A stretch of 41,499 bases of DNA, taken from Cyanobacteria bacterium M_surface_10_m2_119. GTDB taxonomy: Bacteria; Cyanobacteriota; Cyanobacteriia; PCC-6307; Cyanobiaceae. The stretch is taken from contig VGPU01000018.1 in NCBI GenBank assembly GCA_016882525.1, positions 1-41,499 of the forward strand. Reading direction: 5' to 3'. How positions within the stretch are numbered: the first letter of the stretch is position 1; each line of letters starts with the position of its first letter. Made by a program: the position numbers and the translations under genes. A model generated the notes under the pieces. It was not told the DNA's origin. It was given only the letters and a program-made list of their open reading frames with translations, and did not search any database. Positions 1 through 9,197 of this stretch are shown here, piece by piece.

Positions 1-516
1 GAGCGGATCCTGTTCCTGGGCTCCGAGGTGAACGACGCCATTGCCAACAGCCTGGTGGCGCAGATGCTCTACCTGGATTCGGATGACAACTCTAAACCGA
101 TCTACCTGTACATCAACTCGCCGGGCGGTTCGGTGACCGCCGGCCTGGCGATCTACGACACGATCCAGTACGTCAAATCTGACGTGGTGACCATCTGCGT
201 CGGCCTGGCTGCCTCGATGGGCGCCTTCCTGCTGGGGGCCGGCACCAAGGGCAAGCGTCTGGCCCTGCCCCACAGCCGGATCATGATCCACCAGCCCCTG
301 GGCGGCACCAGCCAGCGCCAGGCCAGCGACATTGAGATCGAGGCGCGCGAAATCCTGCGCCTCAAGGACATGCTCAACCAGTCGATGGCCGACATGACCG
401 GCAAGGAGCTGGCCAAGATCGAGAAGGACACCGACCGCGACTACTTCATGAGCGCCGCCGAGGCGGTGGAGTACGGCCTGATCGACCGCGTCATCGCCCA
501 TCCCACCGAGGCCTGA
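1..516 (+). CDS. clpP: ATP-dependent Clp protease proteolytic subunit ClpP, 5' partial
   Basis: Serine protease subunit that forms the double-heptamer Clp chamber and degrades proteins fed by a ClpA/C/X ATPase in the cytoplasm. The frame is open from base 1, so the window cuts off the first residues; the ATG at base 28 is internal. Visible family marks are YINSPGGSV, the catalytic Ser in GLAASMGAF (about residue 72 of the visible part), the catalytic His in MIHQPLGG and the catalytic Asp in DRDYFMSA. All three triad residues are present, so this is a catalytic ClpP and not a ClpR-type inactive paralog. Stop is TGA. Cyanobacteria carry several clpP copies; I cannot say which this is, although a ClpP next to ilvC and cbiB is a familiar picocyanobacterial order. 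Confidence 0.95.
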   Translation, partial: ERILFLGSEVNDAIANSLVAQMLYLDSDDNSKPIYLYINSPGGSVTAGLAIYDTIQYVKSDVVTICVGLAASMGAFLLGAGTKGKRLALPHSRIMIHQPLGGTSQRQASDIEIEAREILRLKDMLNQSMADMTGKELAKIEKDTDRDYFMSAAEAVEYGLIDRVIAHPTEA

Positions 517-523
517 AGCCCCG

Positions 524-909
524 ATGCCCACCACCCTTGCCGAAGCCGCAGACGCCTTCTACGCCGCGGGTAACCGGCTGCTGGCTGGTGATGCTGATGC
601 CTTCGCCGCTATTTGGTCGGAGGCTGATGACATCAGCCACCTCGGCCTCACCGGCGCGCTGTGCACAGGCCCCGCCGCGGTGATGGCCCATTCGCCAAGG
701 AGGCGGCCATGGGCTTCCAGGGCTCTCTGGTGGCCGATGACCGCCGCATGGTGGAGGGCTCCGAGATGGGCTATCTGGTGTGCATCGAGCGCACCAGTGG
801 CATGACCCAGGCGGGTGAGGCCATTCAGTGCGATATCCCCGCCACCACGGTCTTCCGCAAGGAAAACGGCCACTGGCGGGCCGTGCATCACCACACCGAT
901 CGCTTCTGA
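524..909 (+). pseudogene. NTF2-like (SnoaL/DUF4440-type) protein, one-base frameshift
   Basis: Two frames read as one protein. The first (ATG at 524) gives a start like MPTTLAEAADAFYAAGN and continues through SEADDISHLG to about base 690. The second frame takes over at FAKEAAMGFQGSLVADD and ends RAVHHHTDRF at 909. Adding one base after GTGATGGCCCA (for example giving CAG TTC GCC AAG) restores about 128 residues, the normal size for a cone-shaped NTF2-like fold. Members of this fold bind small ligands or act as cyclases or isomerases; no specific reaction can be assigned. It starts 7 bases after the clpP stop and may share its transcript. Either the gene is broken or a base is missing from the sequence. 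Confidence 0.75.
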
Positions 910-968
910 ACCCATCGGTTTTCAGGCAATCGAGTTGCCTGGATCGTCGGCCGATCCCGCTGCTCCAG

Positions 969-2622
<1,654 letters not shown>

Positions 2623-2643
2623 TCCAGGCGAGCGCCGCAAGCC

Positions 2644-3789
2644 ATGGCTGAGGCGCTGATGCCAACCGGGGTGGGCGTCCTGACGGGGGCCCACCCTGTT
2701 TTGCTGGGCTGGCTGCTGGTGGGGCTGGCCTGCGCCCTCGATCGCCTGGTGGGGGACCCCCGCTGGTGCCCCCATCCGGTGGTGGTGATGGGCTGGTGGA
2801 TCAGCCGGCTGCGGCGCCTGGTGGAACGCTGGGCCGGCGACCAGCCCTGGCGGTTGCGCCTGGGCGGCGGCCTGATCACCGCCCTGCTGGTGGGAGGCAG
2901 CACCGCCGTGGGCTGGGGCCTGGAGCGATTGGCCCTTTCAAGCCTCGGCGCCGGGGGCTGGCGGGGCGGCGGCGGCTTGGTGCTGCTCACCGTGGCCCTG
3001 GCCAGCGCCCTGGCCGGCCGCAGTCTGGAGCAGGCCGTGCAAGCAGTGCTGGAGCTGCTGCCCGAGGCGGGCGATGCCCTGGATCCGGCGCGCCAGCGGC
3101 TGGCCTGGATCGTGGGGCGGGACACCGATCAGCTCGATCGGGCCGGCATTCTGCGGGCCCTGGCGGAGACCGCCAGTGAAAACGGGGTGGACGGCCTGTT
3201 TGCGCCCCTGTTCTGGATGCTGGCGGGGGCAGCCCTGTGGGGCCTCGCCGGCAGCACTCTGGAGCCTGGCACTTTCCAGCCTGGCCCCCTCCAGCCAGGG
3301 TTCCTGGCCCTGCCCGGCCCCCTGGCGCTGGCCTGGGGCTTCAAGGCCGCCAGCACCCTCGATTCAATGCTCGGCTATCGCCGGGGCCGGCTGCGCTGGC
3401 TGGGCACGGCCGGGGCCCGCCTTGACGACCTGCTCGTCTGGCTGCCCTGCCGGCTCACCGCCGCCAGCCTGGCCCTGGTGAGCCCCCAGCCCTGGCGTGC
3501 GGCGGCGGTGCTGGGGCACGCCCTGCGCGATGGCCGCAGCGATCCCTCGCCCAATGCGGGGGTTTCCCAGGCCGCCTATGCCTGGCTGCTGGGGGTGCAA
3601 CTGGGCGGCCTGAACGTCTACGGCGGCGAACCCCGCCCCAAGCCCCTGCTGGCGGCCGGCGGTCGTCCCCCCACGGCCGCGGATGTGCGGCGCATGCTGG
3701 CCCTCAATGCCCGGCTGAGCGGGCTGTGGGTGGCGGCGGCTGGGCCAGGCCTGCTGGCGCTGGTGTTCATCACGAAAACTCTCAGCTGA
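2644..3789 (+). CDS. cbiB: Adenosylcobinamide-phosphate synthase CbiB
   Basis: Polytopic membrane protein that attaches aminopropanol (or its phosphate) to adenosylcobyric acid late in cobalamin (pseudocobalamin in cyanobacteria) synthesis. Family marks are the N-terminal DRLVGDPRWCPHPVVVMG, the ETASENGVDGLFAPLFW loop near residue 180, the KAASTLDSMLGYR motif near residue 235, and DPSPNAGVSQAAYAWLLGV with GLNVYGG toward the C terminus. 381 residues with several hydrophobic segments; the central part has a low-complexity insertion (ALWGLAGSTLEPGTFQPG) richer in Pro and Gly than usual. Start ATG 2644 is 21 bases after ilvC. The same ilvC-cbiB order is known from other picocyanobacteria. Confidence 0.95.
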   Translation: MAEALMPTGVGVLTGAHPVLLGWLLVGLACALDRLVGDPRWCPHPVVVMGWWISRLRRLVERWAGDQPWRLRLGGGLITALLVGGSTAVGWGLERLALSSLGAGGWRGGGGLVLLTVALASALAGRSLEQAVQAVLELLPEAGDALDPARQRLAWIVGRDTDQLDRAGILRALAETASENGVDGLFAPLFWMLAGAALWGLAGSTLEPGTFQPGPLQPGFLALPGPLALAWGFKAASTLDSMLGYRRGRLRWLGTAGARLDDLLVWLPCRLTAASLALVSPQPWRAAAVLGHALRDGRSDPSPNAGVSQAAYAWLLGVQLGGLNVYGGEPRPKPLLAAGGRPPTAADVRRMLALNARLSGLWVAAAGPGLLALVFITKTLS

Positions 3790-3838
3790 TTGCCCCCACC
3801 GCGGCCCATGCCGAAGCTGCGGGCACGTCTGGGGACCC

Positions 3839-4081
3839 ATGCCGATTCGCGAACTGCTGGAAGCCGCTCTCAGTGAGCCGGAGATTGGCTTGACGCCGCA
3901 ATTCCGATGGCACGCCACGCCCGTGGGCATCGCCGCCCTGTGGTGCGCAGGCAGCGCGCCCTCCTCACCGCCGTTTGATGCAGCTCTGCAGGAGGGCCTG
4001 CAGGTGGGGCTCGACCTCAGCCGTGAGGAGCGGGAATTCCACCAGCTCAACTCCGGCCTGGTGCTGCTGTTTCACTCCTGA
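3839..4081 (+). CDS. Small hypothetical protein, 80 residues
   Basis: Not recognised. Soluble-looking protein beginning MPIRELLEAALSEPEIG and ending SGLVLLFHS, with an acidic, charged middle (GLDLSREEREFHQ) and no membrane segment. It lies 49 bases after cbiB on the same strand. Its last 10 bases overlap the end of the broken YciI-like gene on the other strand, a tail-to-tail arrangement. Codon use (GC-rich third positions) is like its neighbours, which supports coding. An ATG at 3808 is in another frame. Confidence 0.5.
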   Translation: MPIRELLEAALSEPEIGLTPQFRWHATPVGIAALWCAGSAPSSPPFDAALQEGLQVGLDLSREEREFHQLNSGLVLLFHS

Positions 4082-4386
4082 ACCAACTGGAGAGCCGGAT
4101 CGGCGAAGACCGGGCTCCATTGGTGCAGGGTCCAGCGCACGCAGCCCTGCTCGATCAGGGGATCCGTGCGCACCAGAGCCTCCGCCTCCGCCTAGGAGGC
4201 CGCTTCGAAGAGCAACATGCCGCTAGCCCCATCGCCGCTGCGGCCCACCCTCTCAGCCCAGTAGCCGCTGGTAGGCCGATGGCCCTGCTGCCGCAGCCGG
4301 GCCAACCAGGCCAGGTGGGCTGGCACCACCTGATCGAAGCGCGCCTTGTCGACGAGCCCTTCCTCCAGCTTCACAAACCAGGGCAT
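4072..4386 (-). pseudogene. YciI-like (YCII-related) protein with internal TAG
   Basis: Reading the minus strand from ATG 4386 gives MPWFVKLEEGLVDKARF, a dimeric alpha+beta-barrel YCII-related protein of about 104 residues. One TAG at 4194-4192 interrupts the frame after GMLLFEAAS. Behind it the same frame continues as AEAEALVRTDPLIEQG and CVRWTLHQWSPVF to a TGA at 4074-4072. The part after the stop holds the conserved DPLIEQG and the C-terminal strand, so this is a continuous gene with one nonsense codon. The lost codon could be CAG, GAG or TGG by a single change. YciI-like proteins have a conserved His-Asp pair but no firmly assigned general reaction. See the finding on in-frame stops. Confidence 0.75.
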
Positions 4387-4536
4387 CCCACCAGCACCGC
4401 CCCCGCAGCGCCCTCGAACCATGACCCCACCACCCTGGCGCACCGCCCTATCTGGCCGCCAACCTGAGCACTTGCACTCACGACTGCAGCCATCGGCGTC
4501 CACACACTGAAGAGAGACCGTCAGGAGGCAAGGAGC

Positions 4537-4647
4537 ATGGAACTGGCGCTGATCGTCCTGATTCCGGCCCTGCTGCTGAGCGGAGTCACGATCAATCTGG
4601 TGGCACGGGCGGAAGCCGAGGTGCTCCGGCGCCATCAACCGCACTGA
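4537..4647 (+). CDS. 36-residue single-span membrane protein
   Basis: Too short for usual gene calling. ATG 4537 follows a good ribosome site (AGGAGGCAAGGAGC directly upstream). The protein starts MELALIVLIPALLLSG, one hydrophobic segment of about 18 residues, then a charged tail (ARAEAEVLRRHQPH). It resembles the small single-helix proteins common in picocyanobacteria, some of which sit in photosynthetic or respiratory complexes; no family name can be given. Its 3' end overlaps the 3' end of the Nif11-type gene on the other strand by 13 bases. Confidence 0.5.
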   Translation: MELALIVLIPALLLSGVTINLVARAEAEVLRRHQPH

Positions 4648-4946
4648 AGGCGGGCCATGCCGAGGGCAAAGGAGCGCGCGAACTGGCGAGACCGGCCTGC
4701 CCAGGGGAGGGCGGGATGCTCGGCTGTCACGGCCAGCAACACGAGGTCGTTGCGGCTGAGCGGGCAATCCGCCGCTGCCGCCAGGGCCAGCAGCGCTTCC
4801 GCATCCCGACACCGCAGGAGGCTCCGCTGAAGGTCGCGGTTGGCATCCAGCACCTCAAGGAATCTCTGAGCTGCAGAGGAGCCGATCACCACAGACAGCA
4901 CAGCTTCCTCAAGTCTCTGCGCTACGGCGGCGCCTGTCGTCGTCAC
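4635..4946 (-). CDS. Nif11-domain small protein with PWxGRxxQ tail
   Basis: 103 residues from a GTG start at 4946. Residues 27-72 match the Nif11 pattern: RFLEVLDANRDLQRSLL, a short helix CRDAEALLALAAAADCPLS, then NDLVLL. Nif11 domains serve as leader regions of some cyanobacterial ribosomal peptides and also occur in proteins of unknown function. After the domain comes ALPWAGRSRQFARSF. The gene at 8718 has the matching FPWHGRPKQKRREF, so the two belong to one subfamily. No double-glycine cleavage site and no Cys/Ser/Thr-rich core follow, so it does not look like a lanthipeptide precursor. The start is uncertain because the ribosome site before GTG is weak. Confidence 0.7.
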   Translation of the reverse strand: MTTTGAAVAQRLEEAVLSVVIGSSAAQRFLEVLDANRDLQRSLLRCRDAEALLALAAAADCPLSRNDLVLLAVTAEHPALPWAGRSRQFARSFALGMARLQCG

Positions 4947-5073
4947 TTGTACTGGAGCCGCGCGTCAGCTCAGGGTTACTGCCTGGCGATGCCGCCGCCA
5001 TCTGCACCGAAACACGGAGAGCCAACGGCCACGACCAGGACACCCCAGCCCGACCATGCCATGTGTATGCGTG

Positions 5074-5096
5074 TATAGTCATAGCAGTGTGTGACT
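5074..5096 (+). promoter_or_regulatory. Candidate promoter and dyad before the sulfur cluster
   Basis: A -10-like TATAGT at 5074-5079 overlaps an inverted repeat AGTCA (5077-5081) and TGACT (5092-5096), just upstream of the ATG at 5105. Related sulfur clusters are controlled by ArsR-type sulfide sensors (BigR family) that bind over the promoter. The arms here are short and no such regulator is in the window, so this is only a candidate site. Confidence 0.25.
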
Positions 5097-5104
5097 GATC
5101 CGCC

Positions 5105-6241
5105 ATGGCCGTTGCAGTGGCGCCCTCCCTCTCCCTTGCCGCCGCGGCCGGCGGGGGGCACCTGTTGTTCCGCCAGCTCTTCGATGCCGATACGGGCACC
5201 TTCACCTATCTGCTTGCGGATGTGGCCAGCCGCCAGGGAGTGCTGATTGATCCGGTGTTTGAGCAGCACGCCCGCGACCTCTCCCTGATCCGTGAACTGG
5301 GGGTGGAACTGGTGGCCAGCGTCGACACCCACGCCCATGCCGACCACGTGACCGGCAGCTGGCTGATGCACGAGGCCAGCGGCTGCGCCATCGGTCTGGC
5401 CGCCGCCGCCGGCGCCGACCACGTGACGCTGCCGCTGGAGCACGGCGATCGGGTGGCCTTCGGCAGTCGCTTCCTCGAGGTGCGCAGCACCCCCGGCCAC
5501 ACCAATGGCTGTCTCACCTTCGTGCTCGACGACCGGTCGATGGCCTTCACCGGTGATGCCCTGCTGGTGCGCGGCTGCGGCCGCTGCGACTTCCAGCAGG
5601 GGAATCCCCACACCCTCTGGGCCTCGATCACCGAGCAGATCTTCACCCTGCCCGACTCCTGTCTGCTCTACCCCGGCCACGACTACACCGGCCGCACCAT
5701 GACCTCCGTGGCCGAGGAGAAGGCCTTCAACGTCCGCCTCGGGGGGGCCGCCACCGAGCGGGACTTCGTGGGTCACATGGAGAACATGAAGCTGCCCCAC
5801 CCCCACAAGATCGCCGAGGCCCTGCCCGGCAATCTGCGCTCCGGAAAACCGCGACAGGCCGACGGCAGCAAGGCCAGCTGGGCACCGCTGCAGCGCAGCT
5901 ACGCCGGCCTGCCGGAACTGATGCCGGGCTGGGTGGCAGACCATCAGAACCAGCTCACGATCCTGGATGTGCGCTCCAGCGAGGAATTCGAGGGGCCGGA
6001 TGGCCGCGTTGCCGGCAGCGTGCTGATCCCCCTGCCCGACCTGGAAGCGCGCGCGGGCACCCTTCCTGCCGACCGTCCCGTGGTGGTGGTCTGCCATTCC
6101 GGCAGCCGCTCCGCCCTGGCCACCCAGCAACTGCTCAAGGCCGGGCGCCACCAGGTGGCCAACCTCCATGGGGGCCTCAGCCGCTGGGCCGCGGAGGGCT
6201 ATCCACTGGAGGGCGCCATGGCCGCAAGGCCGACCGCCTAG
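5105..6241 (+). CDS. Metallo-beta-lactamase fold (ETHE1/Blh-like) fused to rhodanese
   Basis: 378 residues, two domains. Residues about 20-255 are an ETHE1-type persulfide dioxygenase-like fold with the metal site DTHAHADHVTGS, the His in STPGHTNGCL, the Asp in FTGDALLVRGCGRCDFQQGN and the His in LYPGHDYTGR. Residues about 280-370 are a rhodanese domain with DVRSSEEFEG and the active-site loop VVCHSGSRSA, including the catalytic Cys. Such fusions oxidise glutathione persulfide and transfer sulfane sulfur during sulfide detoxification, as in the Blh protein of bigR operons. It is followed on the same strand by a membrane rhodanese and a TauE-like permease, the usual partners. Start ATG 5105; the first 15 residues are Ala-rich. 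It ends in TAG. Confidence 0.93.
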   Translation: MAVAVAPSLSLAAAAGGGHLLFRQLFDADTGTFTYLLADVASRQGVLIDPVFEQHARDLSLIRELGVELVASVDTHAHADHVTGSWLMHEASGCAIGLAAAAGADHVTLPLEHGDRVAFGSRFLEVRSTPGHTNGCLTFVLDDRSMAFTGDALLVRGCGRCDFQQGNPHTLWASITEQIFTLPDSCLLYPGHDYTGRTMTSVAEEKAFNVRLGGAATERDFVGHMENMKLPHPHKIAEALPGNLRSGKPRQADGSKASWAPLQRSYAGLPELMPGWVADHQNQLTILDVRSSEEFEGPDGRVAGSVLIPLPDLEARAGTLPADRPVVVVCHSGSRSALATQQLLKAGRHQVANLHGGLSRWAAEGYPLEGAMAARPTA

Positions 6242-6364
6242 GTCACGCCCTGGATCGCCGGCAGCCCGTTCCCGTGCGGGTTGGCGGCATCGATCACCGA
6301 TCGACTCCTGCTCCGATTCCGCCTCTCCGTCCACTCCCCCCTGCTCTCGAGGCTCACTCCAGCC

Positions 6365-6895
6365 ATGACACCAGCCCCTGCCCAGCGGCGCATCAGCGCC
6401 CACCAGCTGGCCGACCAACTGGCCTAACAGCGCGTGAAGGTGATCGACGTGCGCGAGCCGATGGAATTCGCCAGCGGCCACATCGCCGGGAGCCTCAACG
6501 TGCCCCTGTCGCGCATCACCCAGGCCGATCTCCCCAATGGACCACTGGTGCTGGTGTGCCACAGCGGCAACCGCAGCGCCCAGGCCCTGGCCCAGCTGAT
6601 GCAGCAGGGGCATCCCCATCCCCTGGTGGATCTGGAGGGGGGCATTCCCGCCTGGCAGCAGGCCGGCCTGCCCATGCGCCAGCTGAAGAACGCCCCCCTG
6701 CCACTGATGCGGCAGGTGCAGATCGCCGCCGGCTCCCTGGTGCTGCTGGGCCTGATCCTCGGCACCTGGGTGGCACCGGCCTGGATCCTGCTCAGCTGGT
6801 TTGTGGGCGCCGGTCTGGTGTTTGCCGGCATCAGCGGCTTCTGCGGCATGGCCCGCCTGCTGGCCGCCATGCCCTGGAACCGGGTGAGGCTCTGA
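6365..6895 (+). pseudogene. Membrane rhodanese (YgaP-like, rhodanese + DUF2892) with internal TAA
   Basis: From ATG 6365 the frame reads MTPAPAQRRISAHQLADQLA, then a TAA at 6425-6427, then QRVKVIDVREPMEFASGH in the same frame through the rhodanese domain with active-site Cys in LVCHSGNRSAQ. Two hydrophobic helices follow (SLVLLGLILGTWVAPA and the ILLSWFVGAGLVFAGISG region) and the end is SGFCGMARLLAAMPWN, as in YgaP-type membrane rhodaneses. The stop removes the first helix. Restart at GTG 6434 could still make a slightly shortened protein, so some function may remain. One C-to-T change (CAA to TAA) would explain it. The stop TGA overlaps the start of the next gene (TGATG). Confidence 0.8.
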
Positions 6896-7380
6896 TGGAC
6901 CCCGCCAGCCTGGCCCTGCTGGCGGGCGGGGGCGCCGTGATCGGCTTCCTGCTCGCGGTGCTGGGTGCTGGTGGCTCGATCCTGCTGCTGCCCCTGCTGG
7001 TGAGCGGCGCCTCCCTGCCCACCCGGGAGGCGGTACCGCTCTCGCTGCTGGTGGTGATGCTGCTGGCCCTGGCCAGCGGCACCAGCCTGCTGTTGATCGC
7101 CGTGAATGCCCTGGTGGCGCTGGCAGCCCTGGGCCACTGGCCCGCCGCCAGCCTGCCGCTGGTGGCCCCGCTGCTGGTGGGGGGGGCCATTGGCGCCTCA
7201 GTCGGCCAGCGGCTCGCCCCCCAGCTGAACGACCGGCGCCTGCGCCAGGGCTTCTCCCTGCTGTTGATCAGCTCAGCCCTGCTGAGCGGCTGGGAAGCCT
7301 GGCGACGCCATCAGAACAGCACCCCATCCCCCAGCCCGATCCCATCCCCCGCTCTGCCGGAGATCTCCCGCCCTGGGTGA
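6895..7380 (+). CDS. TauE/SafE-like permease, shortened
   Basis: 161 residues from ATG 6895, overlapping the previous stop. TauE/SafE permeases export sulfite or sulfonates and usually have two homologous halves (about 250 residues, 7-8 helices), each with a GxGGSxxxxPLL motif. Here only one such motif is seen (LGAGGSILLLPLL). It is followed by REAVPLSLLVVMLLAL, then directly by GTSLLLIAVNALVALAAL and VGQRLAPQLNDRRLRQGF, which looks like the end of the second half. The simplest reading is an in-frame internal deletion joining half one to half two. The tail (SPSPIPSPALPEISRPG) is Pro-rich. As written it is probably not a working carrier unless it forms dimers. Confidence 0.65.
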   Translation: MDPASLALLAGGGAVIGFLLAVLGAGGSILLLPLLVSGASLPTREAVPLSLLVVMLLALASGTSLLLIAVNALVALAALGHWPAASLPLVAPLLVGGAIGASVGQRLAPQLNDRRLRQGFSLLLISSALLSGWEAWRRHQNSTPSPSPIPSPALPEISRPG

Positions 7381-7438
7381 CCCCGGCAGACGCCGGTCTG
7401 CATCCCGGAGGCGCCGCAGCGATCGGCAGGAGAGACCC

Positions 7439-7654
7439 TCAGTTGTATTCGCCGGGGATGTCCTGCTTGGTGACAGTGACACGGCCCACCCTCTGGCCCG
7501 AGAAGCGCAGCAGTTCATCCCCGGAGAAGACGTAGCCCAGGGGGGCAGCGATCTGGGCGACGTCATCGGCGGTCGCGGCCGCCTGTACCGCTCGGCGCAG
7601 ACCTTCGTCGGCCTGCATGCGCACCAGGAAGGCTTTCAGCTGATCAAGGGACAT
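7439..7654 (-). CDS. Nif11-domain small protein
   Basis: 71 residues starting MSLDQLKAFLVRMQADEG, then LRRAVQAAATADDVAQIAAP and GYVFSGDELLRFSG: the standard Nif11 arrangement over nearly the whole length. A short basic tail with VGRVTVTKQDIPGEYN follows, without Gly-Gly or a Cys-rich core. In other bacteria this domain is found near nitrogenase genes and as peptide leader, and it is numerous in marine Synechococcus; its role when alone is unknown. It overlaps the start region of the 63-residue ORF upstream by 19 bases, so the two are likely cotranscribed. Confidence 0.85.
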   Translation of the reverse strand: MSLDQLKAFLVRMQADEGLRRAVQAAATADDVAQIAAPLGYVFSGDELLRFSGQRVGRVTVTKQDIPGEYN

Positions 7655-7827
7655 GGCTGGATGGTGCGGCTTCTCAGGAGCTCGGCAACCGCATCCTGAT
7701 CGGCGAGGGCGAGACGCTCAAGCACGAGGGCCAGGTCTGAGGCGGATAGCTCCCCGCTTCCCTCCCAGTGCAGACAGGTGCGCCCCAGGCAGGTGTCGCG
7801 ATCCATTGCGGCGGTGTGATGTTGCAT
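7636..7827 (-). CDS. 63-residue hypothetical protein upstream of nif11-type gene
   Basis: ATG 7827 is preceded by GGGAGGGCGG on the minus strand, a good ribosome site. The protein (MQHHTAAMDRDTCLGRTCLH, then SASDLALVLERLALADQD) has two Cys residues near the start and a helical second half. It is not a recognised family. Its end overlaps the start of the Nif11 gene by 19 bases, suggesting translational coupling. A second ATG at 7806 is possible. Confidence 0.5.
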   Translation of the reverse strand: MQHHTAAMDRDTCLGRTCLHWEGSGELSASDLALVLERLALADQDAVAELLRSRTIQPCPLIS

Positions 7828-7902
7828 CCGCCCTCCCTGGTGTTGCGTCCATGATGGGGCCAAGCCCCTGCGCCCCGCGCCCCCCAAACGGGGGTGCAGC
7901 TG

Positions 7903-8058
7903 ATGCACAACCACCCGCTCTGGATGCTGCTGCCCTGGACGGTGTTTGCCGTGGGCGCCGCCCTGCAGTTCTGGCGCATCACCGGCGCCTTCCGCAGCGG
8001 CGCCAGAGTGCGCCAGAGGCTGGAACGCATCTGGCGAATGGATCAGCCACCGCCGTGA
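7903..8058 (+). CDS. 51-residue membrane protein, hypothetical
   Basis: ATG 7903 to TGA 8058. It begins MHNHPLWMLLPWTVFAVGAA, one likely membrane helix, followed by a basic segment (RSGARVRQRLERIWRMDQ). The GC-rich third positions fit local coding sequence. No family recognised. It lies between two minus-strand small genes. Confidence 0.45.
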   Translation: MHNHPLWMLLPWTVFAVGAALQFWRITGAFRSGARVRQRLERIWRMDQPPP

Positions 8059-8092
8059 GCGGCCGCCCAGGGAGCGGTCTGTATCCGGCCGA

Positions 8093-8239
8093 TCATCGCC
8101 GCAGGGCACTCCAGATCCACCAGCCCACCAGCAGGAGCGCCACCCAGGGGAGCAAGGAGCGGAAGACCAGCAGCACCAGCACGACCACAAGGGCAGACAC
8201 CGCCCCCCGGCGCACCATCGCCTTGGCGTCCTCGGTCAT
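8093..8239 (-). CDS. 48-residue membrane protein, hypothetical
   Basis: Minus-strand ORF from ATG 8239: MTEDAKAMVRRGAVSALVVV, then LVLLVFRSLLPWVALLLVGWW and a short basic end (SALRR). Two close hydrophobic stretches form one or two helices. It is tail to tail with the 51-residue ORF at 7903-8058. Not recognised; composition and helix pattern make it a credible small membrane protein. Confidence 0.45.
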   Translation of the reverse strand: MTEDAKAMVRRGAVSALVVVLVLLVFRSLLPWVALLLVGWWIWSALRR

Positions 8240-8447
8240 GTAGCGCCAGCGGGGCAACAGGGGCATCGGGGCGAGGAATGGACAGCGCGGACCCATCATC
8301 CAGCGTCCCGCATCAGGAAGGCGGGCGCAGGTGAGGCGGACGCAGCACCGGAACACCCATACCGGCTTTATGCATGTTCTGCACCAGGAGGCACGGGGAA
8401 TTGCCTGATGCATCAGGCGAGCAGATACTGCGGCTAGGAATGGCCGC

Positions 8448-8582
8448 ATGGGGGCTGAATTGCGAGCGGCCAGAACTGCCCTCTGTCTCGTTCTGATTCT
8501 TGCCTCCGCAGCCAGCGAACAACTTCTGGGAATCGTCGTCGTCTTCCTGATCTGGCTGATCCTGGAGCTGAGGCTGCCGTAA
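8448..8582 (+). CDS. 44-residue membrane protein, hypothetical
   Basis: ATG 8448 to TAA 8580-8582. MGAELRAARTALCLVLILAS followed by EQLLGIVVVFLIWLILELRLP: two hydrophobic segments with almost no loop. No strong ribosome site is visible. Family unknown. It is the last of four very small membrane ORFs between 4.5 and 8.6 kb. Confidence 0.4.
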   Translation: MGAELRAARTALCLVLILASAASEQLLGIVVVFLIWLILELRLP

Positions 8583-8717
8583 ACCTGCAGCCAACGTCCC
8601 AGAAAGGGGGTATGACCCAGGCAGGCTCTGTCCGTAGGGTTTGTGTGCGCGATCTCCACGTGCCCGCCCGCGTTCGATGCGCACCATCCAGCGGCCTTCG
8701 CCCTGAGCCCCAAGTCC

Positions 8718-9017
8718 ATGGAGAGCCAACCGATACCAACATGGCCCGTCTCCCTTGCCGAACGGGACCGGCGGGTTGCGGCCTTCCTGTGCAAGGCAAG
8801 CACGTCTCCAGAAATCCAGTTCGCCCTCAGAACCTCCGAATCCCTGCAGGAGATTCTCGGAATCACAGCCCGAGCTGGCTATCCGTTGCAGAAAACCGAC
8901 CTGGTGCTCACCTACCGGGACCTGAATCAGCCCTACTTCCCGTGGCATGGGCGACCCAAGCAGAAGCGGAGAGAGTTCATCCACCTCGGCAGCTTCGACG
9001 ACAGGGAGACTGACTGA
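8718..9017 (+). CDS. Nif11-like small protein with PWxGRxxQ tail
   Basis: 99 residues from ATG 8718 (MESQPIPTWPVSLAERD); the frame is open further upstream to 8643. The Nif11-like core is VAAFLCKASTSPEIQFAL, SESLQEILGITARAGYPLQ and KTDLVLTYRD. The segment after it, YFPWHGRPKQKRREFIH, matches the tail of the protein at 4635-4946, so these are paralogs with a shared extra C-terminal motif. No peptide-core features (Gly-Gly, Cys-rich end) are present. It marks the boundary to the lower-GC stretch that follows. Confidence 0.65.
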   Translation: MESQPIPTWPVSLAERDRRVAAFLCKASTSPEIQFALRTSESLQEILGITARAGYPLQKTDLVLTYRDLNQPYFPWHGRPKQKRREFIHLGSFDDRETD

Positions 9018-9197
9018 ATCGCAGCGCCCCTGGGCAGCGGATGTCTTCATCGGATCAGGCCAGCCCTGGATCCTGAGAGGGGACATCAGGGGCCCCAGGC
9101 ATACCGACCTCTGCTGGGAGAACAGCGCGGGCGCGCCGGAGAACAGACGCTGGCCCAAAGGCCCCGAGATTCAGGGTGCGGATCAAACACACAGAGG

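Noticed and set aside
4635-4946. Lanthipeptide (prochlorosin) precursor
   Set aside because: No Gly-Gly cleavage site and no Cys/Ser/Thr-rich core after the Nif11 domain.
6242-6364. Fusion of the MBL-rhodanese gene with the next rhodanese by read-through
   Set aside because: The same frame is open between the two genes apart from TAG 6239, but the translated linker is not protein-like and the first protein ends at a normal place.
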